DNA of 64,000 nt, taken from positions 1 through 64,000 of the forward strand of contig CADBCV010000003.1 of assembly GCA_902793285.1 (NCBI GenBank). Direction: 5' to 3'. This document shows, one piece after another, positions 53,490-61,741 of the stretch. This DNA comes from Oscillospiraceae bacterium (GTDB taxonomy: Bacteria > Bacillota > Clostridia > Oscillospirales > Oscillospiraceae). A program made the translations under genes and the position numbers. The notes beneath the pieces are model-generated. The model was not told the DNA's origin. It saw nothing but the letters and a program-made list of their open reading frames with translations, and ran no database searches. How positions within the stretch are numbered: position 1 is the first letter of the stretch; every line of letters starts with the position of its first letter.

Positions 53490-55540
53490 AAAAGCTGATC
53501 GTTGCCAAGAGCGCGGGCTTCTGCTTCGGGGTAAGGCGCTCTGTGGATATGGCGGAAAAGCTCCTGGATGAAGGGCCCTGCGCAAGTCTCGGGGAGCTTA
53601 TCCATAACGAGGATGTGATCCGCACCCTCAAGGAAAAGGGGATGCGCGTGATCGCAGACCCAAAGGAGCTTCACGCGGGGGAGCGGGTCCTCATCCGTGC
53701 CCACGGCGTCGCGCCCGGGGTTTATGACGCCCTGCGTGAAACCGGGGCTGAAATCTTCGACGCCACCTGCCCGAAAGTGCGCGCCATTCATGAGATCGTC
53801 GCAAACGCCCGGGACGAGGGGCGCTTCACCATCGTCATCGGGATGAAAAACCACCCGGAGGTGCTCGCCATCTGCGGCTGGTGCGGGGAACATGAAGTCT
53901 TTGAAAATGCGGCAGAATTGGAAAAATGGCTCGAAAATGCGCCCTCTCCTTGGGAAAAACCTATAACTGTGGTGGTACAGACCACGCAGACACACAGTAA
54001 TTTTACCGAATGTTGTGATTTAATAAAAAAAAGATGTACAAATCTAAAAATATCTGATACAATATGTCTTGCTACGTCCACGCGGCAAGAAGAAGCATCG
54101 AGAATTGCTTCGGAGTGTGACGCAATGGTCGTCATCGGCGGAAAGCACAGCGCGAACAGTGTCCATCTGACGGAGATCTGCCGGATGCGCTGCTCCAACG
54201 TTCAGTTCATCGAGAGGACAGACGAACTCGACATGGACAGGCTCGAGGCCGCAGACACGGTTGGCCTCACTGCCGGTGCATCGACCCCGGCGTGGATAAT
54301 TAAGGAGGTAAGAAACAAAATGAGCGACGAGATCAAAGTTGAAGAATCCGCAGTGGAGAAGGAAATGTCCTTCGATGAAATGCTGGAGGAGACTCTAAAA
54401 ACTATATATAACGGAGATAAGGTAACGGGCCTTGTGGTCGCCATTACCGGCACCGAGATCAGTGTTGACCTCGGCACCAAGTATTCCGGCTTTATCCCCA
54501 CTTCCGAGTTTACCGATGACGGCATCAAGGTTGAGGACGCTGTCAAGGTCGGCGATACGATCGAGGCTGTTGTTGTCCGCGTCAACGATGTGGAAGGCAC
54601 CGTGATGCTCTCCAAGAAGCGCCTTGACGCCGCCAAGATGTGGAACGATATCGAAGAGGCCGTCGAGAGCGGCGCCGTGCTCGAGGGTGTCGTCACCGAA
54701 GAGAACAAGGGCGGCGTTGTCGTCAATGTCAAGGGCGTGCGCGTGTTCGTCCCCGCCTCCCAGACCGATCTGCCCCGCGAGGCTGAGCTCTCGCAGCTGC
54801 TCAAGAAGACCGTCCGCCTCAAGATCACCGAGGTCAACAAGGCCCGCAAGCGCGTTGTCGGCTCCATCCGCCGCGTCGCTCAGGCCGAGCGCCGCGAGCG
54901 CATCGAGACCATCTGGAACGAGATCGAGGTCGGCAAGAAGTATAAGGGCGTTGTCAAGTCCCTCACGAGCTACGGCGCTTTTGTTGACATCGGCGGCATC
55001 GACGGCATGGTCCATGTCTCCGAGTTGAGCTGGGGCCGCATCCATCAGCCGTCTGAGGTCGTCTCCGTCGGCGATGAGATCGAGGTCTATGTCATCTCCT
55101 TCGACAAGGAGAAGCGCAAGATCTCCCTCGGCTACAAGGACCCCGACGGCAACCCCTGGACCCAGTTCACGAGCCGCTACCAGGTCGGCGATGTGGCGAA
55201 CGTCAAGATCGTCAAGCTCATGCCTTTCGGCGCCTTTGCCGAAGTCCTGCCCGGCGTTGACGGCCTGATCCACATCTCCCAGATCGCGAACCGCCGCATC
55301 GGCAAGCCCGAGGATGTGCTTACAGTCGGCGATGAGGTCGAGGCCAAGATCACCGCGATCGACGAGGAGAAGCACAAGATCTCCCTCTCCATCCGCGCCA
55401 TGTCCGAGCCTGCTCCCGTGAGTGCCGAGGAGCCCGCGGAGTACGCTGAGGAAGAGCCCGCCGCCGAGGAGGACGCCCTCGTTTACGAGGTCTCCGCTGA
55501 CGGTGTCGCCTCCGGCATCGCCCCCGAGGTCGAGGAGTAA
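53486..55540 (+). CDS. ispH-rpsA: IspH (HMBPP reductase)-ribosomal protein S1 fusion
   Basis: 684 residues in one frame from a GTG at 53486. Residues 1-275: IspH with the iron-sulphur cysteines at about 13 (SAGFCFGVRR), 95 (DATCPKV) and 194 (ICLATSTRQEE); it makes IPP and DMAPP from HMBPP in the MEP pathway. Residues from about 279: S1 with four S1 RNA-binding motifs (the third and fourth contain SYGAFVDIGGIDGMVHVSEL- and PFGAFAEVLPGVDGLIHISQ-like repeats) and an acidic tail. Such fusions are typical of Clostridia. A promoter and an RBS inside the ORF (54035-54063, 54302-54322) could also give S1 alone. Overlaps cmk by 4 nt. Confidence 0.96.
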   Translation: MKKLIVAKSAGFCFGVRRSVDMAEKLLDEGPCASLGELIHNEDVIRTLKEKGMRVIADPKELHAGERVLIRAHGVAPGVYDALRETGAEIFDATCPKVRAIHEIVANARDEGRFTIVIGMKNHPEVLAICGWCGEHEVFENAAELEKWLENAPSPWEKPITVVVQTTQTHSNFTECCDLIKKRCTNLKISDTICLATSTRQEEASRIASECDAMVVIGGKHSANSVHLTEICRMRCSNVQFIERTDELDMDRLEAADTVGLTAGASTPAWIIKEVRNKMSDEIKVEESAVEKEMSFDEMLEETLKTIYNGDKVTGLVVAITGTEISVDLGTKYSGFIPTSEFTDDGIKVEDAVKVGDTIEAVVVRVNDVEGTVMLSKKRLDAAKMWNDIEEAVESGAVLEGVVTEENKGGVVVNVKGVRVFVPASQTDLPREAELSQLLKKTVRLKITEVNKARKRVVGSIRRVAQAERRERIETIWNEIEVGKKYKGVVKSLTSYGAFVDIGGIDGMVHVSELSWGRIHQPSEVVSVGDEIEVYVISFDKEKRKISLGYKDPDGNPWTQFTSRYQVGDVANVKIVKLMPFGAFAEVLPGVDGLIHISQIANRRIGKPEDVLTVGDEVEAKITAIDEEKHKISLSIRAMSEPAPVSAEEPAEYAEEEPAAEEDALVYEVSADGVASGIAPEVEE
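54035..54063 (+). promoter_or_regulatory. Putative intragenic promoter for rpsA
   Basis: Inside ispH, an AT-rich island (about 54000-54100) in otherwise GC-rich coding sequence holds TGTACA (54035-54040), a 17-nt spacer and TACAAT (54058-54063) preceded by TGA, that is an extended -10 (TGnTACAAT). About 250 nt before the internal S1 start. Confidence 0.65.
54302..54322 (+). promoter_or_regulatory. Internal RBS and ATG for free ribosomal protein S1
   Basis: AAGGAGGT (54302-54309), the near-perfect anti-16S match, lies 11 nt before an in-frame ATG at 54320 (MSDEIKVEES), which corresponds to residue 279 of the fusion, exactly where the S1 part begins. Confidence 0.75.
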
Positions 55541-55551
55541 TTCAAGAAAAC

Positions 55552-55588
55552 AAAAGGAGCTGTCCCAGGCCGGGACAGCTCCTTTTTT
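55552..55588 (+). terminator. Strong terminator of the cmk-ispH-rpsA transcript
   Basis: Perfect 15-bp stem AAAAGGAGCTGTCCC / GGGACAGCTCCTTTT (55552-55566, 55572-55586) and a T-tract. Confidence 0.95.
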
Positions 55589-55598
55589 GATGAATGTC

Positions 55599-55748
55599 GT
55601 AGGGGCCGACGCCCTCGGCGGCCCGGCAGCGAGAAGGCAGAAATATGAATTGCCCCCGGCGAATTCGTAGCAAAGTATGTTTTTGCCGGGGGTTGTTTGC
55701 ATTATTTAAGGCTGTACCGCGCGGGCCGCCGAGGGCGTCGGCCCCTAC
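55599..55748. repeat. MITE-like inverted-repeat element, copy at 55.6 kb
   Basis: 150 bp. Outer arms of 27 bp (55599-55625 and 55722-55748) are near-perfect inverted repeats starting GTAGGGGCCGACG; an inner hairpin CCCCCGGC / GCCGGGGG lies at 55653-55660 and 55685-55692. Same design as 35269-35416 and same outer termini as 12153-12437 and 27448-27780. Confidence 0.85.
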
Positions 55749-55787
55749 AGTGTGAATGGGCTTTTTTCACAGCCCCTGAGATTAATA

Positions 55788-56720
55788 TCAGCAGACCTTC
55801 TCTTTGATCCAGTTGAGGATATCCTGATAGACCTGCTCCTTGTTCGTCTCGTTGAGCATCTCGTGCCGCCCGCCGGGGTAGAGGCGGATCGTCACATCCC
55901 GGAGCCCCGCCTTGCAGAAGGCTTTGTAGGCCCTGGTGACGCCCTTGCCGTTTTCGCCCACGGGGTCGGCGTCGCCGGACATGAAGTAGACGGGCTTTTC
56001 CTTGTTCATGGCGTCGATGTTCTTCTGGTCGGTGATGAACTTGATGCCGCCCATCATGTCGCGGAAGAGGCCGTTTGTCGCGATGAAGCCGCAGAGGGGA
56101 TCGGCGGCGTAGGCGTCAGGCACGGCAGGATCGCGGCTGAGCCAGTCGTAGATCGTGCGGGGATTTTCATAGCCCTTGTTGTAGGAGCCGAAGGCAATGT
56201 TGTTGAGCGTCGTGCCGACAGCGCGCGCGCCCTCTTTTTTCACAAAAAAGCTCGCCGCGGCATAGCCGCCGAGGACCATGGCCCGCGCCTGGTGGCCGGT
56301 GCCGCTGATGATGGCGGCGTCGTATTTGTCGGGGTGCCGGATAAGATAGGTGCGGGTCAGAAAGCTCCCCATGCTGTGGCCGAAGAAGATGTAGGGGATG
56401 TCCTTGTACTGCGTACGCATGAGATCGTGCAGCTTGTCCATGTCGGCCACCACATGGTCCCAGCCGTCCTTCTCGGCAAAGAAGCCCTGCTCGGCGGGGT
56501 TCGCGATGCTTTTGCCGTGGCCCAGGTGGTCATTGCCGACGGCGAGATAGCCGTTTTCCGCGAGAAAGGCCATGAAGGGGCGGTAGCGCTCGATATGCTC
56601 GGCAATGCCGTGGGCGATCTGGACGATGGCCTTCGGCTCACCCTCGGGCAGGCACTGCAGGGCGTGGATGGTGTTTTTCCCGGTGCTGGATGCAAAGCTG
56701 AAATCTTCAAATCTTGGCAT
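55788..56720 (-). CDS. Alpha/beta hydrolase (serine aminopeptidase/lysophospholipase type)
   Basis: 310 residues. Nucleophile elbow GHSMGSF (Ser at about 120), oxyanion region QIAHGIAEHIERY, the acid in MSGDADPVG and the His in PGGRHEMLNE near the C-terminus: a complete catalytic triad. No signal peptide, so cytosolic. It resembles monoacylglycerol lipase/lysophospholipase-like hydrolases; the substrate is not known. RBS GGAGG. It follows ackA on the minus strand with a terminator between them. Confidence 0.92.
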   Translation of the reverse strand: MPRFEDFSFASSTGKNTIHALQCLPEGEPKAIVQIAHGIAEHIERYRPFMAFLAENGYLAVGNDHLGHGKSIANPAEQGFFAEKDGWDHVVADMDKLHDLMRTQYKDIPYIFFGHSMGSFLTRTYLIRHPDKYDAAIISGTGHQARAMVLGGYAAASFFVKKEGARAVGTTLNNIAFGSYNKGYENPRTIYDWLSRDPAVPDAYAADPLCGFIATNGLFRDMMGGIKFITDQKNIDAMNKEKPVYFMSGDADPVGENGKGVTRAYKAFCKAGLRDVTIRLYPGGRHEMLNETNKEQVYQDILNWIKEKVC

Positions 56721-56740
56721 GAAAAAACCTCCGTTTCAGA

Positions 56741-56769
56741 AAAGGCCGCACCGATCCGGTGCGGCCTTT
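56741..56769 (-). terminator. Terminator of ackA
   Basis: Perfect 13-bp stem AAAGGCCGCACCG / CGGTGCGGCCTTT (56741-56753, 56757-56769) with a 3-nt loop and a short T-run on the minus strand. Confidence 0.8.
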
Positions 56770-56781
56770 GTGTTGTGAATA

Positions 56782-57978
56782 TCAGCCGACGATGGCCTTG
56801 GTGTCTCTCGCGATGACAAGCTCCTCGTTCGTGGGGATGACGAAGACCTTGACCTTGGAGTCGGGGGTGGAGATCATGATGTCCTCGCCGCGCTTGGCGT
56901 TGGCCTCAGGGTCGATCTTGACGCCGAGATAGCCGAAGTAGGAGGCGATGGCGGCGCGGGTTTCGCCGTCGTTCTCGCCGACGCCGGCGGTGAAGATGAT
57001 GGCGTCCACGCCGTTCATGGCGGCGACGTAGGAGCCGGCGACCTTGGCCACCCAGTAGCTGAACATCTCAAGGGCGAGCTTCGCGCGCTCGTTCCCCTCA
57101 CCGGCCGCGGCGGATAGATCGCGGAAGTCGGAGGAGACGCCGGACACGCCGAGCACGCCGGACTTCTTGTTGAGGATATTGAGCATCTCGTCGATGGAGA
57201 AGCCGTACTTGTTCATCAGAAACTGAATGACGCCCGCGTCGAGATCGCCGCAGCGGGTGCCCATGGGAAGGCCCACCAGAGGCGTGAAGCCCATGGAGGT
57301 GTCCACGCACTTGCCGCCGTCGATCGCGGCGAGGGAGGAGCCGTTGCCCATGTGGCAGGAGACCAGCTTGAGCTCTTCGATGGGCTTGCCCATGAGCTCC
57401 GCGCAGCGGCCGGAGACATAGCGGTGGGAGGTGCCGTGAAAACCGTAGCGGCGGATGCCGTCGTTCTTGTAGTACTCATAGGGCACGGCGTACATGAAAG
57501 CCTTGCCGGGCATGGTCTGGTGGAAGGCGGTGTCGAACACGGCGACCATGGGCACATCGCCCATCACGTCGCGGCAGGCTTTGATGCCGGTGATGTTGGC
57601 GGGGTTATGGAGCGGCGCAAAGGGGATGCACTCCTCGATCGCGGCCATGACAGAATCGTCAATGCGCACGGAGCTTGCAAACTTCTCGCCGCCGTGGACC
57701 ACGCGATGGCCGACCGCGTCGATCTCCTTCATGGAGCTGACGACGCCGTATTCCGCGCTCGTGAGCTTCTCAATGACCGCGGCAATGGCCTCGGAGTGGG
57801 TGGGCATGGGGACATCCTCGTTGAAGACGGGCTTGCCGCCAACGAGGGGGCTGTGCTTGAGATGACCGTCGATGCCGATCCTCTCGCAGAGACCCTTGGC
57901 CAGGACCTGTTCAGTCTCCATGTCGATGAGCTGGTACTTGAGCGAGGAGCTGCCGGCGTTGATAACCAAAATTTTCAT
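56782..57978 (-). CDS. ackA: Acetate kinase
   Basis: 398 residues, the usual size. It begins MKILVINAGSSSLKYQLIDM, and has the ASKHA-fold motifs HRVVHGGEKF, FDTAFHQTMP, YGFHGTSHRYV and HMGNGSS. It makes ATP and acetate from acetyl phosphate, the last step of acetate fermentation. It has its own promoter; pta is not adjacent in the window. Strong codon bias suggests high expression. Confidence 0.99.
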   Translation of the reverse strand: MKILVINAGSSSLKYQLIDMETEQVLAKGLCERIGIDGHLKHSPLVGGKPVFNEDVPMPTHSEAIAAVIEKLTSAEYGVVSSMKEIDAVGHRVVHGGEKFASSVRIDDSVMAAIEECIPFAPLHNPANITGIKACRDVMGDVPMVAVFDTAFHQTMPGKAFMYAVPYEYYKNDGIRRYGFHGTSHRYVSGRCAELMGKPIEELKLVSCHMGNGSSLAAIDGGKCVDTSMGFTPLVGLPMGTRCGDLDAGVIQFLMNKYGFSIDEMLNILNKKSGVLGVSGVSSDFRDLSAAAGEGNERAKLALEMFSYWVAKVAGSYVAAMNGVDAIIFTAGVGENDGETRAAIASYFGYLGVKIDPEANAKRGEDIMISTPDSKVKVFVIPTNEELVIARDTKAIVG

Positions 57979-58036
57979 GTTGTGATTCCTTCCTATTGAA
58001 TATTCTTTGAATGTCTACTAAAATAAGCTCATTTCT

Positions 58037-58064
58037 ATTCTAATACAAAGTTGGGAAAAAGCAA
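58037..58064 (-). promoter_or_regulatory. Promoter of ackA
   Basis: Minus strand TTGCTT (58059-58064), 16-nt spacer, TAGAAT (58037-58042), about 60 nt before the ackA start. It overlaps the region directly upstream of tmcAL. Confidence 0.65.
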
Positions 58065-58089
58065 GGATTTTTTAAGGGGGTCCAGCGCT

Positions 58090-59292
58090 GTGCTGACTGC
58101 GGGCATCGTCTGCGAATACAATCCCTTCCATAACGGCCATCTCTATCAGATGGAGAAGACCCGCGCCCTTCTCGGAGAGGACACGGCCCTTGTCTGCGTC
58201 ATGTCCGGCGACTTTGTCCAGCGGGGGGAGGCCGCGGCGTTCGATAAATTCGCCCGCAGTGATGCCGCCGTCCGCTGCGGGGCGGATCTTGTCCTCGAGC
58301 TGCCGCTGCCCTGGTGCCTCAGCTCCGCGGAGGGCTTTGCCCGCGGCGCCGTCGGGCTGCTGGGTGCCCTCGGCGTCACCGCTCTCAGCTTCGGCAGCGA
58401 GACGGGAGAGCTCAAAGCCCTCGAAGCACTCGCCGTCCTGCTGGCGGACCCCGCCTTTACGGAGCGCGTCAAGGCCCGCCTCGCAAGCGAGCCGAATCTC
58501 TCCTTCGCCGCCGCCCGGGAACAGGAGGCGGCGCGTGTCTGCGGGGATGAAGCGAAGATTCTCGAGCAGCCGAACGACATCCTCGCTGTCGAATACCTGA
58601 AAGCGATGCGCACCCTGGGCCTCTCCATGCGCCCCCTTGCGATCAAAAGGGAGGGGAGCGGCCACGATCAGCCTGCCGCGCAGGGTGCCCTGCGCTCCGC
58701 CTCTGAGATCCGGCGGCTTCTGCGGGAGGGCCGGGACGTCACCGGCGATATCCCGGCGGCAGCGCTTGCGGTCTATCGGAGAGAAACAGCGCAGGGGAGG
58801 GCCATCCTCGACACGGACAGGCTCGAAACCGCCATGCTCTCAAGACTGCGACAGCTTCGCGAGGAGGACTGCATGGATCTTCCGGACGCCGCCGACGGGC
58901 TCGGCCGACGCCTGTACCGCGCGATCCGGACGGAGAGCAGCCTGGATGCGATCTGTCTTGCGGCAAAGAGCAAGCGGCATCCTCTCGCCCGCATCCGCCG
59001 CATGGCGCTCTGCGCCTGTCTCGGCGTCAGGGAGGGGATGGCGGCGGGCCTGCCCCCCTATGCGCGCCCCCTCGCCATGAACGGGCGGGGAAGAGCGCTC
59101 CTGCGTGAGATCAGCGGCACCGCCTCCGTCCCCATCCTCACAAAGCCCGCCGCTGTGCACAACCTGGGCGGCGCGGCGGAGAAGATCTTCATACTTTGCT
59201 CCTCGGCCCACGACTTCTATGCCCTTGGCTGTGGACAATCTGCCGGGATCAGGCCGGAGGAAGACTGGCGGAAAAGCCCCGTGATTGTCTAA
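58090..59292 (+). CDS. tmcAL: tRNA(Met) cytidine acetate ligase (TmcAL/YlbM)
   Basis: 400 residues from a GTG at 58090 with AAGGGGG nine bases upstream; the frame extends to 58051 without an RBS. Nucleotidyltransferase HIGH-like motif CEYNPFHNGHLYQM at the N-terminus and the family blocks MSGDFVQRGE, RCGADLVLELP and SFGSETG. In Bacillus the enzyme activates acetate with ATP and acetylates the wobble C34 of elongator tRNA-Met. It sits back-to-back with acetate kinase, a neat link through acetate. Confidence 0.94.
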   Translation: MLTAGIVCEYNPFHNGHLYQMEKTRALLGEDTALVCVMSGDFVQRGEAAAFDKFARSDAAVRCGADLVLELPLPWCLSSAEGFARGAVGLLGALGVTALSFGSETGELKALEALAVLLADPAFTERVKARLASEPNLSFAAAREQEAARVCGDEAKILEQPNDILAVEYLKAMRTLGLSMRPLAIKREGSGHDQPAAQGALRSASEIRRLLREGRDVTGDIPAAALAVYRRETAQGRAILDTDRLETAMLSRLRQLREEDCMDLPDAADGLGRRLYRAIRTESSLDAICLAAKSKRHPLARIRRMALCACLGVREGMAAGLPPYARPLAMNGRGRALLREISGTASVPILTKPAAVHNLGGAAEKIFILCSSAHDFYALGCGQSAGIRPEEDWRKSPVIV

Positions 59293-59342
59293 AATGCCGA
59301 AAGAAAGGGGAGCCTCTTTCAAATTTTTTCAAAAATCCACAA

Positions 59343-59371
59343 TTGCAATTTAGCGTGTCAGAGTACATAAT
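59343..59371 (+). promoter_or_regulatory. Promoter of the liv-type operon
   Basis: TTGCAA (59343-59348), 17-nt spacer, CATAAT (59366-59371). Confidence 0.65.
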
Positions 59372-59383
59372 AAACACATAAAA

Positions 59384-59403
59384 TCAAGGACACCTGTCCT
59401 TGA
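59384..59403 (+). promoter_or_regulatory. Dyad near the liv transcription start (possible operator)
   Basis: TCAAGGACA-CC-TGTCCTTGA, a 9-bp perfect dyad just after the expected transcription start. It could bind a repressor or form a 5' hairpin; there is no adjacent regulator gene. Confidence 0.5.
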
Positions 59404-59433
59404 AATACGGACGCGATACAGGAGGAAAAAACT

Positions 59434-60591
59434 ATGAAAAAGTTTGTAGCTCTGGCTCTGGTCCTGGTTATGGCCTTTGCCCTCTGTTCTGTCAGCGCTT
59501 ATGCCGATAACCCCGTCGTCAAGATCGGCGTGTTCGAGCCCCAGTCCGGTGACAATGGCGCCGGCGGCAAGCAGGAAATCCTCGGTATGCAGTATGCCAA
59601 TTACCTGACCCCCACCGTCGACATTGGCGGCACCACCTATGATGTGGAGCTTGTCTACGCTGACAACGCCTCCTCCAACGACAAGGCGCCCACTGCGGCC
59701 CAGACCCTGATCTCCAGCGGCGTGTCCCTGGTCCTCGGCTCCTACGGCTCCGGCGTCTCCATCGCCGCAAGCGACACCTTTGATGCTGCCGGCATGCCTG
59801 CCATCGGCGTCACCTGCACCAATCCTCAGGTAACGCTCGGCTGTGATGTCTACTTCCGCATCTGCTTCACCGACCCCTTCCAGGGCCCCATCCTTGCCGC
59901 TTACGCCAAGAATAACCTTGGCGCTGCCAAGGCCTATTGCCTGGCCAAGCAGGGCGACGACTACTCCGGCGGTCTGTGCAACTACTTTATGGAAGCCTTC
60001 GGCAAGGACAACTGTGTCTATGAGCAGTTCCCGGAAGGCACCTCCGACTACTCCACCTACATCACCAATGCCCAGAGCCAGGGCTGCGATGTGTTCTTCG
60101 CCCCTGTCTCCACCGAGGCTGCCGCCCAGATCATTGCCAAGGCTGACACGCAGGGTCTCGGTATGCCCATGCTGGCCGGCGACACCTGGGACTCCAACGT
60201 GATTACTGATGCTGCCAAGGGCAAAAATGTCCAGGTTTGTGTTTCCACCTTCTACCAGGAAGGCGCAGATGCAGAATTCGATAAGGGCATCAAGGAGTGG
60301 ATCAACAGCGATTCCACTGCCATGGCCAACAACGGCGGCAACGATATGGTCGCTGCTGTGACCGTCATGGGCTATGACGCATACTATTTTGCTCTTGAAG
60401 CGCTCAAGGCTGCCGGTTCCACCGACCCCGCAGATGTGCTTGAGGCTCTGCCCGGCGTCACCTTCAACGGCGTTGGCGGCTTTATCGAATTTGACGAGAA
60501 CGGTGACGCAAAGCGCGATGTCGCGGTTATCAAGGAGTGCAACACTGAGACCGGCGAGTGGAGCTTCCTTGACCTGGCTCACATCAGCTGA
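59434..60591 (+). CDS. Branched-chain amino-acid-type ABC substrate-binding protein
   Basis: 385 residues. Signal peptide (MKKFVALALVLVMAFALCSVSAYA) with an AYA|DNP signal-peptidase I-like site but no lipobox; the only cysteine is in FALCSV, without the required small residue before it. The mature part is a LivJ-type two-lobed fold: KIGVFEPQSGDNGAGGKQEILGMQYA and GSYGSGVSIAASDTFDAAGMPAIG. It should bind an amino acid or similar small acid for the permeases encoded next. Strong CAGGAGGA RBS and strong codon bias. Confidence 0.92.
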   Translation: MKKFVALALVLVMAFALCSVSAYADNPVVKIGVFEPQSGDNGAGGKQEILGMQYANYLTPTVDIGGTTYDVELVYADNASSNDKAPTAAQTLISSGVSLVLGSYGSGVSIAASDTFDAAGMPAIGVTCTNPQVTLGCDVYFRICFTDPFQGPILAAYAKNNLGAAKAYCLAKQGDDYSGGLCNYFMEAFGKDNCVYEQFPEGTSDYSTYITNAQSQGCDVFFAPVSTEAAAQIIAKADTQGLGMPMLAGDTWDSNVITDAAKGKNVQVCVSTFYQEGADAEFDKGIKEWINSDSTAMANNGGNDMVAAVTVMGYDAYYFALEALKAAGSTDPADVLEALPGVTFNGVGGFIEFDENGDAKRDVAVIKECNTETGEWSFLDLAHIS

Positions 60592-60651
60592 GAAAACCGA
60601 TACGCTGTGGATGTGAGTCCCGGCTACGGGTGATGCATTCAAAAATGATTC

Positions 60652-60679
60652 GCTGGCGGGGGTCACAGCTCCCGCCAGC
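60652..60679 (+). other. Hairpin between the liv binding protein and permease genes
   Basis: Perfect 9-bp stem GCTGGCGGG / CCCGCCAGC with a 10-nt loop and no T-tract, in a 210-bp gap. Such structures often protect upstream mRNA or partly attenuate, giving more binding protein than permease. Confidence 0.65.
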
Positions 60680-60801
60680 ACTTGCATGTATATGAAAATG
60701 TGGGTAACCGGTATACAGACTGTTAAACTACACACGCCATACTCCACACTCATTAATCCTGGACGCATATTGAAAACTCCTTACAGGAAGGAAATCCGCT
60801 T

Positions 60802-61728
60802 ATGGATGTTTTGAAAACGACCCTCCCTTATATCATCTCCGGTATCTCGGTGGGCGGGCAATACGCGCTGATCGCCATCGGCTACACCATGGTGTACGGC
60901 ATCCTGCGCCTGATTAACTTTGCGCACGGCGATGTGTTCATGGTGGCGGGTCTTATGATGGTGTACCTCTCGGCCTCTCTGCCGCTGTATCTCTCGATCC
61001 CGCTGATGATCCTCCTCACTGTGCTGCTGGGCTTCACAATCGAGCGCGTGGCCTACAAGCCGCTGCGCACCGCGCCGCGCATGTCCGTCATGATCTCCGC
61101 TATCGGGGTGAGCTATCTGCTGCAGAATCTCGCCCTCTACATCACGGGCGGCCTCAATAAGAACTACCCCCAGATCCCCTGGATCTCGGACCGCATCAGT
61201 GTGCTCGGCATGGAGACCTCCCGCGTCACGGTCATCACGCCCTTTCTGACCATCATCCTCGTCGCCGCGCTCGTGCAGCTCATCAACCACACCAAGATCG
61301 GCATGGCCATGCGCGCCGTCTCCCGCGATTTCGAGACCTCCCAGCTCATGGGCATCCAGATCAACCGCGTCATCTCCGCGACCTTCATCATCGGCACCTT
61401 CCTCGCGGCGGTGGGCTCCATCCTCTTCTTCACAAACTATCCCGGCGTGGTCCCGACCTCCGGCGCCATGCCCGGCCTCAAGGCTTTCGTGGCCGCGGTC
61501 TTCGGCGGCATCGGCTCGATTCCCGGCGCGGTGATCGGCGCGTTCATCATCGGCATCGCCGAGAGCGTCATCAAGGGTCTCGACACGATCCTGATCGTCA
61601 ACGGCGCCATCGGGGAGCAGATCGGCCTTGCCACCTTCTCCGACGCCTTCACCTTCGTGCTGCTCATCATCATTCTGGTCTTTAAACCCACCGGCCTCTT
61701 CGGCGAGAAGAGCACGGACAAGGTCTGA
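60802..61728 (+). CDS. livH: Branched-chain amino-acid-type ABC permease LivH
   Basis: 308 residues, about eight hydrophobic helices, LivH landmarks GGQYALIAIGYTMVYGILRLINFAHGD (about 14-40) and KAFVAAVFGGIGSIPGAVIGAF near the C-terminus. It forms half of the membrane channel with LivM. CAGGAAGG RBS. Substrate specificity cannot be read from the permease. Confidence 0.95.
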   Translation: MDVLKTTLPYIISGISVGGQYALIAIGYTMVYGILRLINFAHGDVFMVAGLMMVYLSASLPLYLSIPLMILLTVLLGFTIERVAYKPLRTAPRMSVMISAIGVSYLLQNLALYITGGLNKNYPQIPWISDRISVLGMETSRVTVITPFLTIILVAALVQLINHTKIGMAMRAVSRDFETSQLMGIQINRVISATFIIGTFLAAVGSILFFTNYPGVVPTSGAMPGLKAFVAAVFGGIGSIPGAVIGAFIIGIAESVIKGLDTILIVNGAIGEQIGLATFSDAFTFVLLIIILVFKPTGLFGEKSTDKV

Positions 61729-61741
61729 GAGGGGGATGGAC

